The notes: a model not told the origin generated them from the sequence alone. A DNA stretch of 64,000 bases from Leadbetterella sp. (GCA_019638185.1 JAHBUH010000008.1:85704-149703), one strand, 5' to 3'; positions 41,052 to 50,749 are shown, counted from the first letter of the stretch. Numbers and translations: made by a program.

Positions 41052-43535
41052 TCAGATCGCATCCACATTTACCACCACCTGCACAGATCTGAATTTCTTA
41101 TCGGTAATCAAATTTACGATTTCTTTTTGAAGATACCGCTTGGTAGCCTGAATATTCATCCGGTCTTTTTCCAGTTTCAGCCAGATCACAAAGAGGTATT
41201 TGTTCCTGACCCGCTCCACCAGCGCCTTTTCCGGGCCCATCACTCGCTGCGTGCCCAGGAAGCTTTTCAGGGTAGCAGTCAGCCGCTCTGCTGCCTGGTG
41301 AGCCAGCAGCTGGCTGGTGTCTTTCACCGTGATCTCAATGATCCGGGAAAAAGGCGGGTAGTTATATCCTTCCCTTTCCTGCAGCTCGGTCTCGTAAAAA
41401 CCGGTGTAGTCATGGGCCAGCACGTATTGCAATACGCGGTTCAGCGGATTATGGGTCTGGATGAGCACGGTGCCTTTTTCCTCCCGCCGGCCTGCACGAC
41501 CGCTTACCTGGGTGATGAGCTGAAAAGCCCGTTCCGCAGCGCGAAAATCCGGGAAGTGGATCATTTTATCAGCATTGAACACTCCCACCAGGTTTACCCG
41601 GTCAAAATCCAGTCCTTTAGAGACCATCTGGGTGCCCACCAGGATATCCACATCACCCGACTCAAATTCGCCGATGATATTTTCGTACGCGTTTTTGGTA
41701 CGGGTGGTATCCAGATCCATCCGGAGGATACGGGCATCCGGGAAAAATTCATGCAGGTCATCTTCTATCCGCTCGGTGCCTACCCCCACCGACCGGATCC
41801 GCGGTGAGCCGCAGGCAGGGCACACTTTGGGTACAGACTCGGTATAACCGCAGTAATGGCACACCATGGTTTTTTCATGCAGGTGGTGGGTCAGCGTTAC
41901 CGAGCACTGGTTACAATGCGGGATCCAGTTGCACTCCTGGCAGTTGACATAAGGCGCATAGCCCCGGCGGTTCTGGAAGATGATGCTTTGCTTTTTACGA
42001 TCCAGGTTCTCACCTATCCCCTGCAGCAGCGCCGAGCTGAATTCTCTCTGCAGGGTTTTGTTTTCCCGCTCTTCCCGGAGATTCACCAGCCGGATATCGG
42101 GTAGGCGGGCATCGCCGAAGCGTTCGGAAAGGGTGACCAGCCCGTATTTACCGTTCTGAGCCTGGTAGTAGGATTCAATAGACGGCGTGGCCGAGCCCAG
42201 CAGTACTTTAGCCCGTACTTTCTGCGCCAGCATAATGGCCACATCGCGGGCATGATAGCGGGGGGCCGGGTCAAACTGCTTATAGGAGGCCTCATGTTCC
42301 TCATCCACAATAATGAGCCCCAGATCTGAAAACGGCAGGAAGATGGAAGACCGCACCCCCACCACAAACGGGAATTTCTTTTCCAGCACCCCCCGCCAGA
42401 CCTCCACCCGCTCGTTATCGGAAAATTTGGAATGGTACACGCCCATGGTATCCCCGAACACCCGCTTAAGCCGGCGCACGATCTGGGTGGTCAGCGCAAT
42501 CTCCGGGAGCAGAAACAGCACCTGTGTGCCGGAGTCCAGCGCTTTTTTAATGATATCAATGTAAACCTCGGTCTTGCCGCTGCCGGTGATGCCATGAAAC
42601 AGCACCACGTCTTTTTCCGTAAACCCGGCCATGATGCTGTCTGAAGCCTGCTGCTGCGCCTCTGAAAGCGTAATGGCGGCTTCCGCATCCGGCTTTTCAT
42701 TCCCGAACCGGGAAACCCGTATTTCAAACTGTTCAAAAATGCCTTTGTCCAACAGGGTATTCAGGGCTGCATCGGAGATTCCCTGTTCTTTGAAATCCTT
42801 TTTTTCTATTCCGGCAGAATTGCGGTAAGGAAGCTCTTCCAGGGGGATAACACTGAGGTATTTTAAAACGGCTTCCTGCTGTTTTTTGGCTTTAGCCAGG
42901 CTTTCGATCAGCAGGATCGCATTTTCATCGGATTCATATTCTTCCGCCAGCCGGATCATCTTCACCAGCCGGGGGCGGTAGCGTTCGCTGACCTCCTCGT
43001 AAAGCACCACGGCATGCTTAGCCACCAGGCCTTTGATGAACCGGGCCAGGTCATTATCCCCGATCAGCCGCGCTGATTCTTCATAGGAAAGGGAGTCTTC
43101 GCGGATGAGCACATCCAGGAAGAACTTCTCCAGCTCACTGAGGAGCTCGTGGTGATTGAAATCAGGATTATACTGGATTTTCGACTGGGAGCTGATCTTC
43201 AGACCGGAAGGCAGGGCCACATTCAGCACCTCGCCGGCGGTACACATATAATATTCCGCCACCCACTGAAAAAGCCAGAGCTGGTGGGCGGTGACCACGG
43301 GTTCGGTATCCAGGAGCTCCTGGATGTACTTAGCGGGGTATTTTTCCGGCGGAGTATTATGCAGCCGCATCACCAGGGCCGTGAGCACCCGGGATTTTCC
43401 GAATTCCACCACCACCCGGGCCCCTACTTTTACGAGCGGAGCCATCTCCCGCGGCAGCCGGTACGTAAAAAACTGCGGTATGGGTACGGGCAGCACCACG
43501 TCAATAAAGATATTCTGTTCTGCGGCATGGTTCAT
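41052..43535 (-). CDS. priA: primosomal protein N' (replication restart helicase)
   Basis: PriA, 827 residues, rebuilds the replisome at collapsed forks. The N-terminal 3' DNA-binding domain (IFIDVVLPVPIPQFFTYRLP) is followed by a helicase core: Walker A FHGITGSGKTEVYID, LIIVDEEHEASYKQ, LGSATPSIES and QVSGRAGRREEKG. Eight zinc cysteines lie in CQECNWIPHCNQC, CHYCG and CPACGS. The frame extends to 43562, but MNHAAEQN at 43535 fits the family. A -7-like TATCTTTG (43547-43540) lies only 5 bases upstream, so the message may be leaderless or the box may be chance. Confidence 0.96.
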   Translation of the reverse strand: MNHAAEQNIFIDVVLPVPIPQFFTYRLPREMAPLVKVGARVVVEFGKSRVLTALVMRLHNTPPEKYPAKYIQELLDTEPVVTAHQLWLFQWVAEYYMCTAGEVLNVALPSGLKISSQSKIQYNPDFNHHELLSELEKFFLDVLIREDSLSYEESARLIGDNDLARFIKGLVAKHAVVLYEEVSERYRPRLVKMIRLAEEYESDENAILLIESLAKAKKQQEAVLKYLSVIPLEELPYRNSAGIEKKDFKEQGISDAALNTLLDKGIFEQFEIRVSRFGNEKPDAEAAITLSEAQQQASDSIMAGFTEKDVVLFHGITGSGKTEVYIDIIKKALDSGTQVLFLLPEIALTTQIVRRLKRVFGDTMGVYHSKFSDNERVEVWRGVLEKKFPFVVGVRSSIFLPFSDLGLIIVDEEHEASYKQFDPAPRYHARDVAIMLAQKVRAKVLLGSATPSIESYYQAQNGKYGLVTLSERFGDARLPDIRLVNLREERENKTLQREFSSALLQGIGENLDRKKQSIIFQNRRGYAPYVNCQECNWIPHCNQCSVTLTHHLHEKTMVCHYCGYTESVPKVCPACGSPRIRSVGVGTERIEDDLHEFFPDARILRMDLDTTRTKNAYENIIGEFESGDVDILVGTQMVSKGLDFDRVNLVGVFNADKMIHFPDFRAAERAFQLITQVSGRAGRREEKGTVLIQTHNPLNRVLQYVLAHDYTGFYETELQEREGYNYPPFSRIIEITVKDTSQLLAHQAAERLTATLKSFLGTQRVMGPEKALVERVRNKYLFVIWLKLEKDRMNIQATKRYLQKEIVNLITDKKFRSVQVVVNVDAI

Positions 43536-43618
43536 GACACAAAGATAACCTTTTAAATCCAATACCCCGTGGAACGTATACGCAGACTCTTATAAGCGCA
43601 GGCGAGTCACTTGGAGTA

Positions 43619-45334
43619 TCAGAGTTCTCCCCTCTTCATCCGGTTAACGGCATAGTCTACCGCCCGGGCGGCAAAGGCCATATAAGTCAGCGAAGGGTTC
43701 TGGGTAGACGTGGAGGTCATGCAGGCACCGTCTGTTACAAACACGTTCTGGCAGTGGTGCAGGGCGTGCCATTTGTCCAGCATCGAGGTCTTGGGGTCAT
43801 GCCCCATCCGCACGCCGCCCATTTCGTGGATGTCGTTACCCGGGTTACGGCCGGATTCGTGGGTCTTAATATTTTTAAAGCCGGCTTTTTCAAACATCTC
43901 GGTGAACTGCTCCTCGTAATCCTTCTCCATCTTCTTGTCGTTTTCGTCGTAATCAATGGCGATTCTCAATAGCGGAATGCCCCACGCGTCTTTTTGGGCA
44001 GAGTCTAAGGCCACATGGTTACTTTCTTTCGGGATGGTCTCGCCCATCATGTGTGAGCCTACCGACCAGTAGTCATTGTATTTCGCGGTATCCAGGCCGT
44101 TTTTCAGTTCTTCGCCCCAGCCTTCACCACTGAAACGCGGGCCTCTGGACGCCTGGAAGCCGGCGGCGTAACCCCGGAGGAAGTCGGTTTCCTGCTTTTC
44201 CACGTTACGGAAACGCGGCACATAGGGCGAATTGGGTCTCCTACCTTCGGTGGTTTTATCCAGGTAGCCTTCGTATTCACCCGAGATGGTGCGGTTATAA
44301 TTATGGAAGGCTACGTATTTACCCAGCACGCCGCTGTCGTTCCCCAGTCCGTTCGGGAATCGGGAAGACTTGCTGTTCATCAGCACCAGGTTAGAGTTCA
44401 GGGCCGCGGCATTCAGGAAAATGACTTTGGCGAAGAAGTCGATCTCTTCTTTGGTCTGGGTGTCAATGACCTTCACGCCGCTGGCTTTCCCCAGCTTTTC
44501 ATCGTAAATGATAGAGTGTACCACTGAATAGGGGCGAAGGGTCATGTTCCCGGTTTTCGCTGCTGCCGGAAGGGTAGATGAGTTACTACTAAAGTATCCG
44601 CCATAGGGGCAGCCGCGCTCGCAGATGGTTCGGTGCATGCACTTGGAACGGCTCTGATCCAGGAAGATCTGCCGGTTATCCGTCAGGTGGGCACAGCGCC
44701 CCTGGATGATATGGCGGTCTTTATAGTTTTTCTTTATCTGTTCCTGGAAATAAGATTCCACGCAGTTCATTTCATGCGCGGGCAGGAAGTCGCCGTCAGG
44801 CAGGTTTTTCAGGCCGTCGCGGTTCCCGGAAATTCCGGCAAAACGCTCCACATAACTGTACCAGGGCGCAATATCGGCATAACGGATGGGCCAGTCTACC
44901 GCGAATCCGTCACGGGCCGGGCCTTCAAAATCAAAATCCGACCAGCGCTGGGTCTGGCGGGCCCACAGCAGGGATTTTCCCCCGGTCTGGTAACCCCGCA
45001 GCCAGTCGAACGGTTTTTCCTGGATATACGGATGCTCGTCATCTTTCACAAAGAAATGCTCGGTACCTTCATAAAAAGCGTAGCAGCGGGCCGCAATGGG
45101 GTTCGCGTCCTTCATTTCCCGGGTCAACTGATTCCGGTGCTCAAACTCCCACGGCATCATGTTCGTGGTAGGGTAGTCTGTAATGTGCTTTACTTCCCGG
45201 CCCCGTTCCAGTACCAGGGTCTTCAATCCCTTTTCACAAAGTTCCTTAGCGGCCCAGCCGCCGCTGATGCCCGAACCAATGACAATCGCATCAAACGTAC
45301 GGTCTTTTATCGAATCAATATTTATGTTAGGCAT
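43619..45334 (-). CDS. GMC family oxidoreductase
   Basis: A 571-residue FAD oxidoreductase of the glucose-methanol-choline type. FAD-binding IVIGSGISGGWAAKELCEKG, then WLRGYQTGGKSLLWARQTQRW, several cysteines in CMHRTICERGCPYGGYF that resemble an Fe-S-like insertion, and the C-terminal ESGRNPGNDIHEMGGVRMG and STQNPSLTYMAFA. It likely oxidises a sugar or sugar acid together with the subunit 3 protein encoded upstream, overlapping by 8 bases. Electron acceptor, probably a cytochrome c, is not seen. I choose the ATG at 45334 over a GTG at 45358 because the conserved N-terminus begins there. Confidence 0.92.
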   Translation of the reverse strand: MPNINIDSIKDRTFDAIVIGSGISGGWAAKELCEKGLKTLVLERGREVKHITDYPTTNMMPWEFEHRNQLTREMKDANPIAARCYAFYEGTEHFFVKDDEHPYIQEKPFDWLRGYQTGGKSLLWARQTQRWSDFDFEGPARDGFAVDWPIRYADIAPWYSYVERFAGISGNRDGLKNLPDGDFLPAHEMNCVESYFQEQIKKNYKDRHIIQGRCAHLTDNRQIFLDQSRSKCMHRTICERGCPYGGYFSSNSSTLPAAAKTGNMTLRPYSVVHSIIYDEKLGKASGVKVIDTQTKEEIDFFAKVIFLNAAALNSNLVLMNSKSSRFPNGLGNDSGVLGKYVAFHNYNRTISGEYEGYLDKTTEGRRPNSPYVPRFRNVEKQETDFLRGYAAGFQASRGPRFSGEGWGEELKNGLDTAKYNDYWSVGSHMMGETIPKESNHVALDSAQKDAWGIPLLRIAIDYDENDKKMEKDYEEQFTEMFEKAGFKNIKTHESGRNPGNDIHEMGGVRMGHDPKTSMLDKWHALHHCQNVFVTDGACMTSTSTQNPSLTYMAFAARAVDYAVNRMKRGEL

Positions 45335-45833
45335 TGTTTTCTTTATTGAGGTTGACACAGCCGATGTAGCGGCCCGGGATAAATTCGAAGTGCTGAATAT
45401 TTGTCATGACGTATTCGGAGGTGTTATAACCGCGCACCGTCAGTCCCTTCAGAAGCTTAGTGAAGCCGTCCTCTTCCGGATACGTTTTCAGTACCTCGAT
45501 CCGCTCAGCGGGGCTAAGAAGTTTAAAGGCTTTGGAAAACTGTTTTTTAGCCGCTTTATCCAGCTCCACCAGGCCGTTACTGAAAAGGGTCTGCTTTTCA
45601 GTATCCAGGCAATCCTGCACTATTTTCGCCACAAAGAGGTCTACCCCCAGGGATTTTGCCCCCGGCGTTTTGGTTTCGGGGATAATAGTGTCTACGGCGG
45701 CCGCTAAAATGGCCTGCCTGTTTTCATTCAGTAAGGTTGAATCCCCGATTTTTGATTTATTCCACCAAACCAGTCCTGCCGGAATGGCCACCGCCGCAGC
45801 GGCACCGAGGCCTATTGCTTGTCGTCTGTTCAT
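45327..45833 (-). CDS. gluconate 2-dehydrogenase subunit 3 family protein
   Basis: A 168-residue protein with a twin-arginine-like signal (MNRRQAIGLGAAAAVAIPAG), so the complex is probably exported folded with its cofactor. The rest is the subunit 3 domain (AVDTIIPETKTPGAKSLGV, FIPGRYIGCVNL near the end). It is the small partner of the GMC oxidoreductase, whose gene overlaps its end by 8 bases. The subunit is thought to help maturation or export of the catalytic subunit. Confidence 0.9.
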   Translation of the reverse strand: MNRRQAIGLGAAAAVAIPAGLVWWNKSKIGDSTLLNENRQAILAAAVDTIIPETKTPGAKSLGVDLFVAKIVQDCLDTEKQTLFSNGLVELDKAAKKQFSKAFKLLSPAERIEVLKTYPEEDGFTKLLKGLTVRGYNTSEYVMTNIQHFEFIPGRYIGCVNLNKENNA

Positions 45834-45917
45834 ACTGCCAAGTTTGAGGCAAATTAAGTGAATTTATGGAAAACAGCGTTACAATTTGCAAATTATTCCG
45901 GGCAGAATAAATCTTCT

Positions 45918-47462
45918 TTACACATACACCACATTAAACCTCAGATCCAGCGGGTCAAAAACGGCAAACACCTTATCTATGAACTCCGGGTCATTCAGGT
46001 AGAAGTTCAGGAAGTTATCTTTTCGCTCCTGCTGGCTGCCGCCGGGGAAAAGTTTTTCCTTTAGTCCCATCAGCTGGCCGATGGAGGTATCAAATTTCCG
46101 TTCCTCGGCTTTTTTGATCCGGGCTTCCAGGTTGCTGATGCTTTTGAGGGTTTTGGTTTTTTCGGCTTCAATGGCCCCTTCCAGGGTGGGGTCTACCTCC
46201 AGGGCTTTCTGCACTATGGCCGCAAATACCTCTGAAAGTGCCGCTTCCTCACTCTTCAGCGTCAGGCTGTTTTCGGAATTTTTCTCCACGAAAGCCTTTT
46301 TAAGGGCCGTATCCTCCAGGTAAAGTTCTTCCGCCGTTACGCCCAGTTTGTCCATCCGTTTTTTCAGGCCGCCGTTAATCACCAGGGCCAGGTTCCGGGG
46401 AAGCAGGATAGGGAAAGCTACGCCGTAATGCTCAAAAACGCCTTTCAACTGCAGCCAGTAGGCCAGTTCAGATGGCCCGCCCAGGTAGGCCAGGTTAGGC
46501 AGGATGGTTTCCTGGTAAAGGGGGCGCAGGGCCACGTTCGGGCTGATCTTTTCGGGCTGCTCTTCCGCCAGCGTTTTCATTTCTTCCGGTGAAAACTGCA
46601 GGTCAGTGTCCAGCACGTGGTAACGACCGTCACGGAGTTCGATCCGCTCCCGCAGGCCGGCATCCTTATAAAAAAGGTTAATCTCCCGCGGATGGATCTG
46701 GGGCTTGTAACCCAGCTTTTCCAGCATTCCGGCGTTTTTATCCAGTTCTTTTTTTACGGACTGATGCTGCAGCTCATCCAGCATAACGGGGGCAAAGAGC
46801 CTTTTCAGCTCCCGGTCATTGCCGTCCACACAGACCAGGCCGTGCTTCCCGAACAGCGCATGCATATACTGGCGTACGGCTCCGGCCAGGGTAGTATTTT
46901 CTGAATAGGCCTTCCGGAAAACCTCCGGTTTATCTTTCAGCTCCTCAAATATCTTCAGGATGGCTTCCGGGTTCATTTCGCCTACGGCGCCTTTCTGCCC
47001 CGTTTCCCAGGTGTATTTTTGTCCGAAAAGATGAAAGGAGGCGATCTCCGCGAAGTCATGATCTTCCGTAGCCATCCAGTAGACCGGCACAAAATTATAC
47101 TCGGGGAAAGCCGCTTTCAACCGGCCGGCCAGGTTAATGGTGCTCACGATCTTATAGATCACGTACAGCGGCCCGGTAAAGATATTAAGCTGGTGGCCCG
47201 TGGTGACGGTAAAGGTGTTTTCCAGCAGCAGCTGATCCAGTGCCGGCGGGTTTTCCGTACGGGCATACTGGCGCTTTAGGGCGTCTGTCAGAACCGCCCG
47301 GTGTGAAAATTTCTTAAGCTTTAGCTGCTCCTTAAACCCATCTACAGTGGGGAAATGACCATAAAGCGGCTTCAGCTCCGCGTTACCGTTCACATAATCC
47401 AGAAACAGCTTCGGAAAATTCGCTACCTGCTCAAAGGGCAGCTTTTGTACATCAGATTGCAA
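45918..47462 (-). CDS. bshC: bacillithiol biosynthesis cysteine-adding enzyme
   Basis: BshC, 514 residues, adds cysteine to glucosaminyl-malate in the last step of bacillithiol synthesis. Visible signatures: TGHQLNIFTGPLYVIYKI, VPVYWMATEDHDFAEI, LGGPSELAYWLQLKGVF and the C-terminal coiled coil (SISNLEARIKKAEERK). It starts at TTG 47462; no ATG lies near the conserved N-terminus. It is divergent from mnmD with about 100 bases between. bshA and bshB are not in the window. A thiol-buffer role fits the nearby redox genes but is not a linkage. Confidence 0.95.
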   Translation of the reverse strand: MQSDVQKLPFEQVANFPKLFLDYVNGNAELKPLYGHFPTVDGFKEQLKLKKFSHRAVLTDALKRQYARTENPPALDQLLLENTFTVTTGHQLNIFTGPLYVIYKIVSTINLAGRLKAAFPEYNFVPVYWMATEDHDFAEIASFHLFGQKYTWETGQKGAVGEMNPEAILKIFEELKDKPEVFRKAYSENTTLAGAVRQYMHALFGKHGLVCVDGNDRELKRLFAPVMLDELQHQSVKKELDKNAGMLEKLGYKPQIHPREINLFYKDAGLRERIELRDGRYHVLDTDLQFSPEEMKTLAEEQPEKISPNVALRPLYQETILPNLAYLGGPSELAYWLQLKGVFEHYGVAFPILLPRNLALVINGGLKKRMDKLGVTAEELYLEDTALKKAFVEKNSENSLTLKSEEAALSEVFAAIVQKALEVDPTLEGAIEAEKTKTLKSISNLEARIKKAEERKFDTSIGQLMGLKEKLFPGGSQQERKDNFLNFYLNDPEFIDKVFAVFDPLDLRFNVVYV

Positions 47463-47506
47463 TTATTCGACTTTTTCAGATTAAAACAATCCGCCGCCGG
47501 TTTCAG

Positions 47507-47535
47507 TTTCAGGTGCCCCTTTATTTGTATCTTTG
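47507..47535 (+). promoter_or_regulatory. promoter for mnmD
   Basis: TATCTTTG (47528-47535) is an exact TAnnTTTG; TTTC lies 17 bases upstream (47507-47510) and another 23 bases upstream. It overlaps the first possible start at 47513. Confidence 0.5.
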
Positions 47536-47560
47536 CGGCCTGAGCAATCAAACAAAGGAT

Positions 47561-48190
47561 TTGGGAATTCGGGAAACATCAGACGGTTCAGTAACTTTCT
47601 TCTCGGAGAAGTACGGTCAGACTTATCATTCCGTGCACGGGGCCAGAACCGAGTCAGAGCGGGTGTTTATAGAACTGGGCCTGGATTATGCCGTAGGCCG
47701 CTTTGGCCGGGCCGATATCCTGGAAGTGGGCTTCGGCACGGGTCTGAACGCCTGGCTGACCCGGCAGAAAGCGGAGGAAGGGGACTATCCGGTGAGGTAT
47801 ACGGGCTTAGAGGCCTATCCGCTCGCGCCGGATGAATACCGGCTGCTGCCGCCTGAACTGCTGCCTTTACACCGCCTGAGCTGGGAAGAGTGGCACACCA
47901 TTTCGCCGGTCTTCAGCGTTATAAAGAAGCAGATCCGGCTGGAAGACCTTCCCTGTGAACCGCAGTTTAACCTGGTTTATTTTGACGCCTTTTCTCCGGA
48001 TGCGCAGCCGGAGCTCTGGTCAGCCGAAATGTTCATGAAGGTGGGAAACATGCTGTGCGCAGAGGGCGTTCTTACTACGTATTGCTCCAAGAGTTCGGTA
48101 CAACGGAATTTACGGTCTGCCGGTTTTACGGTGGAAAAGCATCCCGGCCCACCGCACAAAAGGGAGGTGATCCGGGCCATAAAAAAATGA
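47561..48190 (+). CDS. mnmD: tRNA (mnm5s2U34) methyltransferase MnmD
   Basis: MnmD, 209 residues, methylates the aminomethyl group of the wobble uridine in some tRNAs (the stand-alone counterpart of the MnmC methyltransferase domain). Signatures: SVTFFSEKYGQTYHSVHGA, LEVGFGTGLNAWLT, VYFDAFSPDAQPELW, LTTYCSKSSVQRNL and GPPHKREVIRAIKK. The frame is open from 47513, but that start lies within the promoter; TTG at 47561 gives an N-terminus (GIRETSDGS) like the family. It overlaps the TPR gene by 4 bases. Confidence 0.9.
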   Translation: MGIRETSDGSVTFFSEKYGQTYHSVHGARTESERVFIELGLDYAVGRFGRADILEVGFGTGLNAWLTRQKAEEGDYPVRYTGLEAYPLAPDEYRLLPPELLPLHRLSWEEWHTISPVFSVIKKQIRLEDLPCEPQFNLVYFDAFSPDAQPELWSAEMFMKVGNMLCAEGVLTTYCSKSSVQRNLRSAGFTVEKHPGPPHKREVIRAIKK

Positions 48191-49314
48191 TTATCGTGAA
48201 AAGAATACATATTATCCTGTTTCTTAACCTGTTTTGCATCAGTGGCTATGCCCAGTTCCTGGAAGATAAGCAGAGCACGGCGCAGGTACTTAAAGGGCTG
48301 GACTATCTTTATAACCTGCAGCATGCCCAGGCCGAAGCGGAGTTTGCGCCCGTAAAGGCCAAATACGCCGATCACCCCGTGCGGTTTTTGCTGAACGCCC
48401 TGCAGATCCAGTGGAAGAATATTCCTATAGACCAGCAGGCCTCCGCTTTAAATACCTACCTGGCTGAGCTCAATAAATGCGTGGAAGCCAGTCATAAGTA
48501 TTACGACAAGCCCGACTATAAGATGGAGTGTACTTTCTTCCTGCTGGCCGGGCACGGTTTCCTGGCACTGGCCGAGAATTACAAAGGCAGCTTTATGAAT
48601 GCCACCCAGGAGGCCCGCAAGGCCCTGAAGTATTTTAAGGAAGGGAAAAAGTACAAAAACAGCAATGCCGAGTTCCTTTTTGCTAACGGCCTCTATAATT
48701 ATTACCGCGAAAGATACCCGGAAACCAAGCCGATAGTGAAGCCGGTGATGGTGTTTTTTGACTCGGGGAATAAGGCCCAGGGACTGGCCGAACTGGAAAA
48801 GTCGTTCCGGACCTCCGTTTTCAGTCGCACGGAGGCCGCCATGTACCTCCGCGATATTTACATCAAGTACGAAGCGAATTTCGGCAAAGCCTTGTATTTT
48901 TCTTCCGAGGTTTACCACGATTACCCTAATAATTTCATTTTAAGGATAGGGCAGGTGGAGTGCCTCCTCCTCAACATGAAGTTTGATGAGGCGGAAAAGC
49001 TGAACGAGGGTCTGAGGCCAGTCTCCAGCTCCGTGGCCAGCCTGTCTTATTTTGTGTTTGACGGCTACATTAAAGAGCACCGGGATAAGAACCTTTCCCA
49101 GGCCAAGGCCTCCTACCAGAAAGCGCTGACCATAAAATATAACGACCGGTATACCAAAGAGTACGTGGCGTTTGCCTATCTTGGCCTGGCGAGGATCGCC
49201 GCGCAGGAGGGAGATAAAACCGCTGCCCGGAATTACTATAAACAATGCCTGAAGTATGGCGAATACCTGTGGCTGATAGCTACGGCAAAGGAAGAGCAGA
49301 AGAAAGTAACGTAA
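48187..49314 (+). CDS. exported TPR protein
   Basis: A 375-residue protein with a signal peptide (IVKRIHIILFLNLFCISGYA) and TPR-like helices throughout: STAQVLKGLDYLYNLQHAQA, AEAEFAPVKAKYADHP, KALYFSSEVYHDYPNNF, QAKASYQKALTIKYNDRYT and TAARNYYKQCLKYG. No enzymatic domain is visible. The ATG overlaps the mnmD stop (ATGA), so it is in that operon. Likely a periplasmic scaffold; partners are unknown. Confidence 0.8.
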   Translation: MIIVKRIHIILFLNLFCISGYAQFLEDKQSTAQVLKGLDYLYNLQHAQAEAEFAPVKAKYADHPVRFLLNALQIQWKNIPIDQQASALNTYLAELNKCVEASHKYYDKPDYKMECTFFLLAGHGFLALAENYKGSFMNATQEARKALKYFKEGKKYKNSNAEFLFANGLYNYYRERYPETKPIVKPVMVFFDSGNKAQGLAELEKSFRTSVFSRTEAAMYLRDIYIKYEANFGKALYFSSEVYHDYPNNFILRIGQVECLLLNMKFDEAEKLNEGLRPVSSSVASLSYFVFDGYIKEHRDKNLSQAKASYQKALTIKYNDRYTKEYVAFAYLGLARIAAQEGDKTAARNYYKQCLKYGEYLWLIATAKEEQKKVT

Positions 49315-49319
49315 TAGCT

Positions 49320-49383
49320 ATTAGCAGTTAGATCTGACGGCTAAAAGTGGCTCCCCGCCCGACTGGCAGCTAACGGCTAAAAC
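49320..49383. repeat. intergenic near-repeats GACGGCTAAAA / AACGGCTAAAA
   Basis: Short spacer before the dihydroorotase gene containing TAGCAGTTAG, then CTGACGGCTAAAAG and CTAACGGCTAAAAC. The pattern looks like a decayed dispersed or tandem element. Support is weak. Confidence 0.25.
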
Positions 49384-49394
49384 CTTATAACCCG

Positions 49395-50735
49395 ATGAAA
49401 AATTACATTATCAGAAATGCGGCCATCGTAAATGAAGGCAGGATCACGCACCAGGATGTACTGATCCAGAGCGGCCGGATAGAGAAGATCGCCCCGGAGG
49501 TCTACAAACTCACGAATCACAAAGAGATCGATGCCGAAGGCCTGTATCTCCTGCCGGGAGTGATAGATGACCAGGTGCATTTCCGGGAGCCCGGCCTAAC
49601 CCATAAGGCCTGCATCGCCACGGAATCCAAGGCCGCGCTGGCCGGTGGTACCACCAGCTTTATGGAAATGCCGAATACGGTTCCGAACGCCCTTACGCAG
49701 GAAATACTGGAAGCGAAATACGCTATAGCCGCTAAAACGTCGTGGACCAACTACTCCTTTTTCATGGGCGGGTCTAATGATAATTACGAAGAGGCCATGC
49801 GAACCGACCTGGCCAAGGTCTGCGGCCTGAAGCTTTTTATGGGGAGTTCTACCGGGAATATGCTGGTGGATAATGAAGATACGCTGAACCGGTTTTTCGG
49901 CAATTTTGAGGGGCTGATAGCTACCCATTGCGAAGACGAAGCCACCGTAAAGGCTAACCTGGCCCATTACAAAGCCCTTTACGAAGGCCAAACCCCGCCT
50001 TATGACATCCACGCCCTGATCCGGAATGAGGAGGCCTGTTATAAGTCTTCGTCGTTTGCGGTAGAGCTGGCCCGGCAAAACGGCACCCGCCTGCACATCC
50101 TGCATATTTCCACGGGTGATGAGCTGGAGCTGTTTGATAATTCCCTGCCCCTGACAGAAAAGAAGATCACGTCAGAGGTATGTGTGCATCACCTCTACTT
50201 TGATGCCGAAGATTACCGGCAGTTCGGTAACCTGATCAAGTGTAACCCGGCCATTAAGCACAATCACCGTGAAAGGCTGCTGACGGGGCTGTTAAATGAC
50301 CGCCTGGACATTATTGCCACTGATCATGCCCCGCATACCTGGGAGGAAAAAAGCAGCGACTACTGGTCAGCGCCGTCCGGGGTGCCGCTGGTGCAGCACA
50401 GCCTGCAGGTGATGCTGGATTTTTACCACGAAGGCAAGATCAGCCTGGAAAAAGTAGTCGAAAAAATGGCCCACGCGCCGGCCGACTGCTTCAAGGTACG
50501 CGAACGCGGCTATATCCGGGAAGGTTACTGGGCTGACCTGGTACTGGTAGATCTGGAGAAACCTTTTACCGTCACCAAAGAGTCACTTCAGTACCGTTGT
50601 GGCTGGTCGCCTTTTGAAGGAAAAACCTTCGGCTCTACCATCATAAAAACCTTCGTTTCGGGAGAATTGAAGTATGATAATGGCCTTTTTGCATTTGATG
50701 AGCCGGGCCGGCGGTTAACTTTTAATCTGCGCTAG
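49395..50735 (+). CDS. pyrC: dihydroorotase
   Basis: Class I-type dihydroorotase (allantoinase-like), 446 residues, forms dihydroorotate in pyrimidine synthesis; substrate source for the PyrD in this window. Visible: LLPGVIDDQVHFREPGLTHK, GGTTSFMEMPNT, GLKLFMGSSTGNML, ATHCEDE, HILHISTGDE, SEVCVHHL, and IIATDHAPHT. The usual metal pair HxH reads QVH here: Gln replaces the first His. I recall the same wording in other Bacteroidota homologues, so it may be a lineage trait. TPR gene and mnmD precede it by 80 bases. Confidence 0.92.
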   Translation: MKNYIIRNAAIVNEGRITHQDVLIQSGRIEKIAPEVYKLTNHKEIDAEGLYLLPGVIDDQVHFREPGLTHKACIATESKAALAGGTTSFMEMPNTVPNALTQEILEAKYAIAAKTSWTNYSFFMGGSNDNYEEAMRTDLAKVCGLKLFMGSSTGNMLVDNEDTLNRFFGNFEGLIATHCEDEATVKANLAHYKALYEGQTPPYDIHALIRNEEACYKSSSFAVELARQNGTRLHILHISTGDELELFDNSLPLTEKKITSEVCVHHLYFDAEDYRQFGNLIKCNPAIKHNHRERLLTGLLNDRLDIIATDHAPHTWEEKSSDYWSAPSGVPLVQHSLQVMLDFYHEGKISLEKVVEKMAHAPADCFKVRERGYIREGYWADLVLVDLEKPFTVTKESLQYRCGWSPFEGKTFGSTIIKTFVSGELKYDNGLFAFDEPGRRLTFNLR

Positions 50736-50749
50736 ATAGTTTCCGGGGA

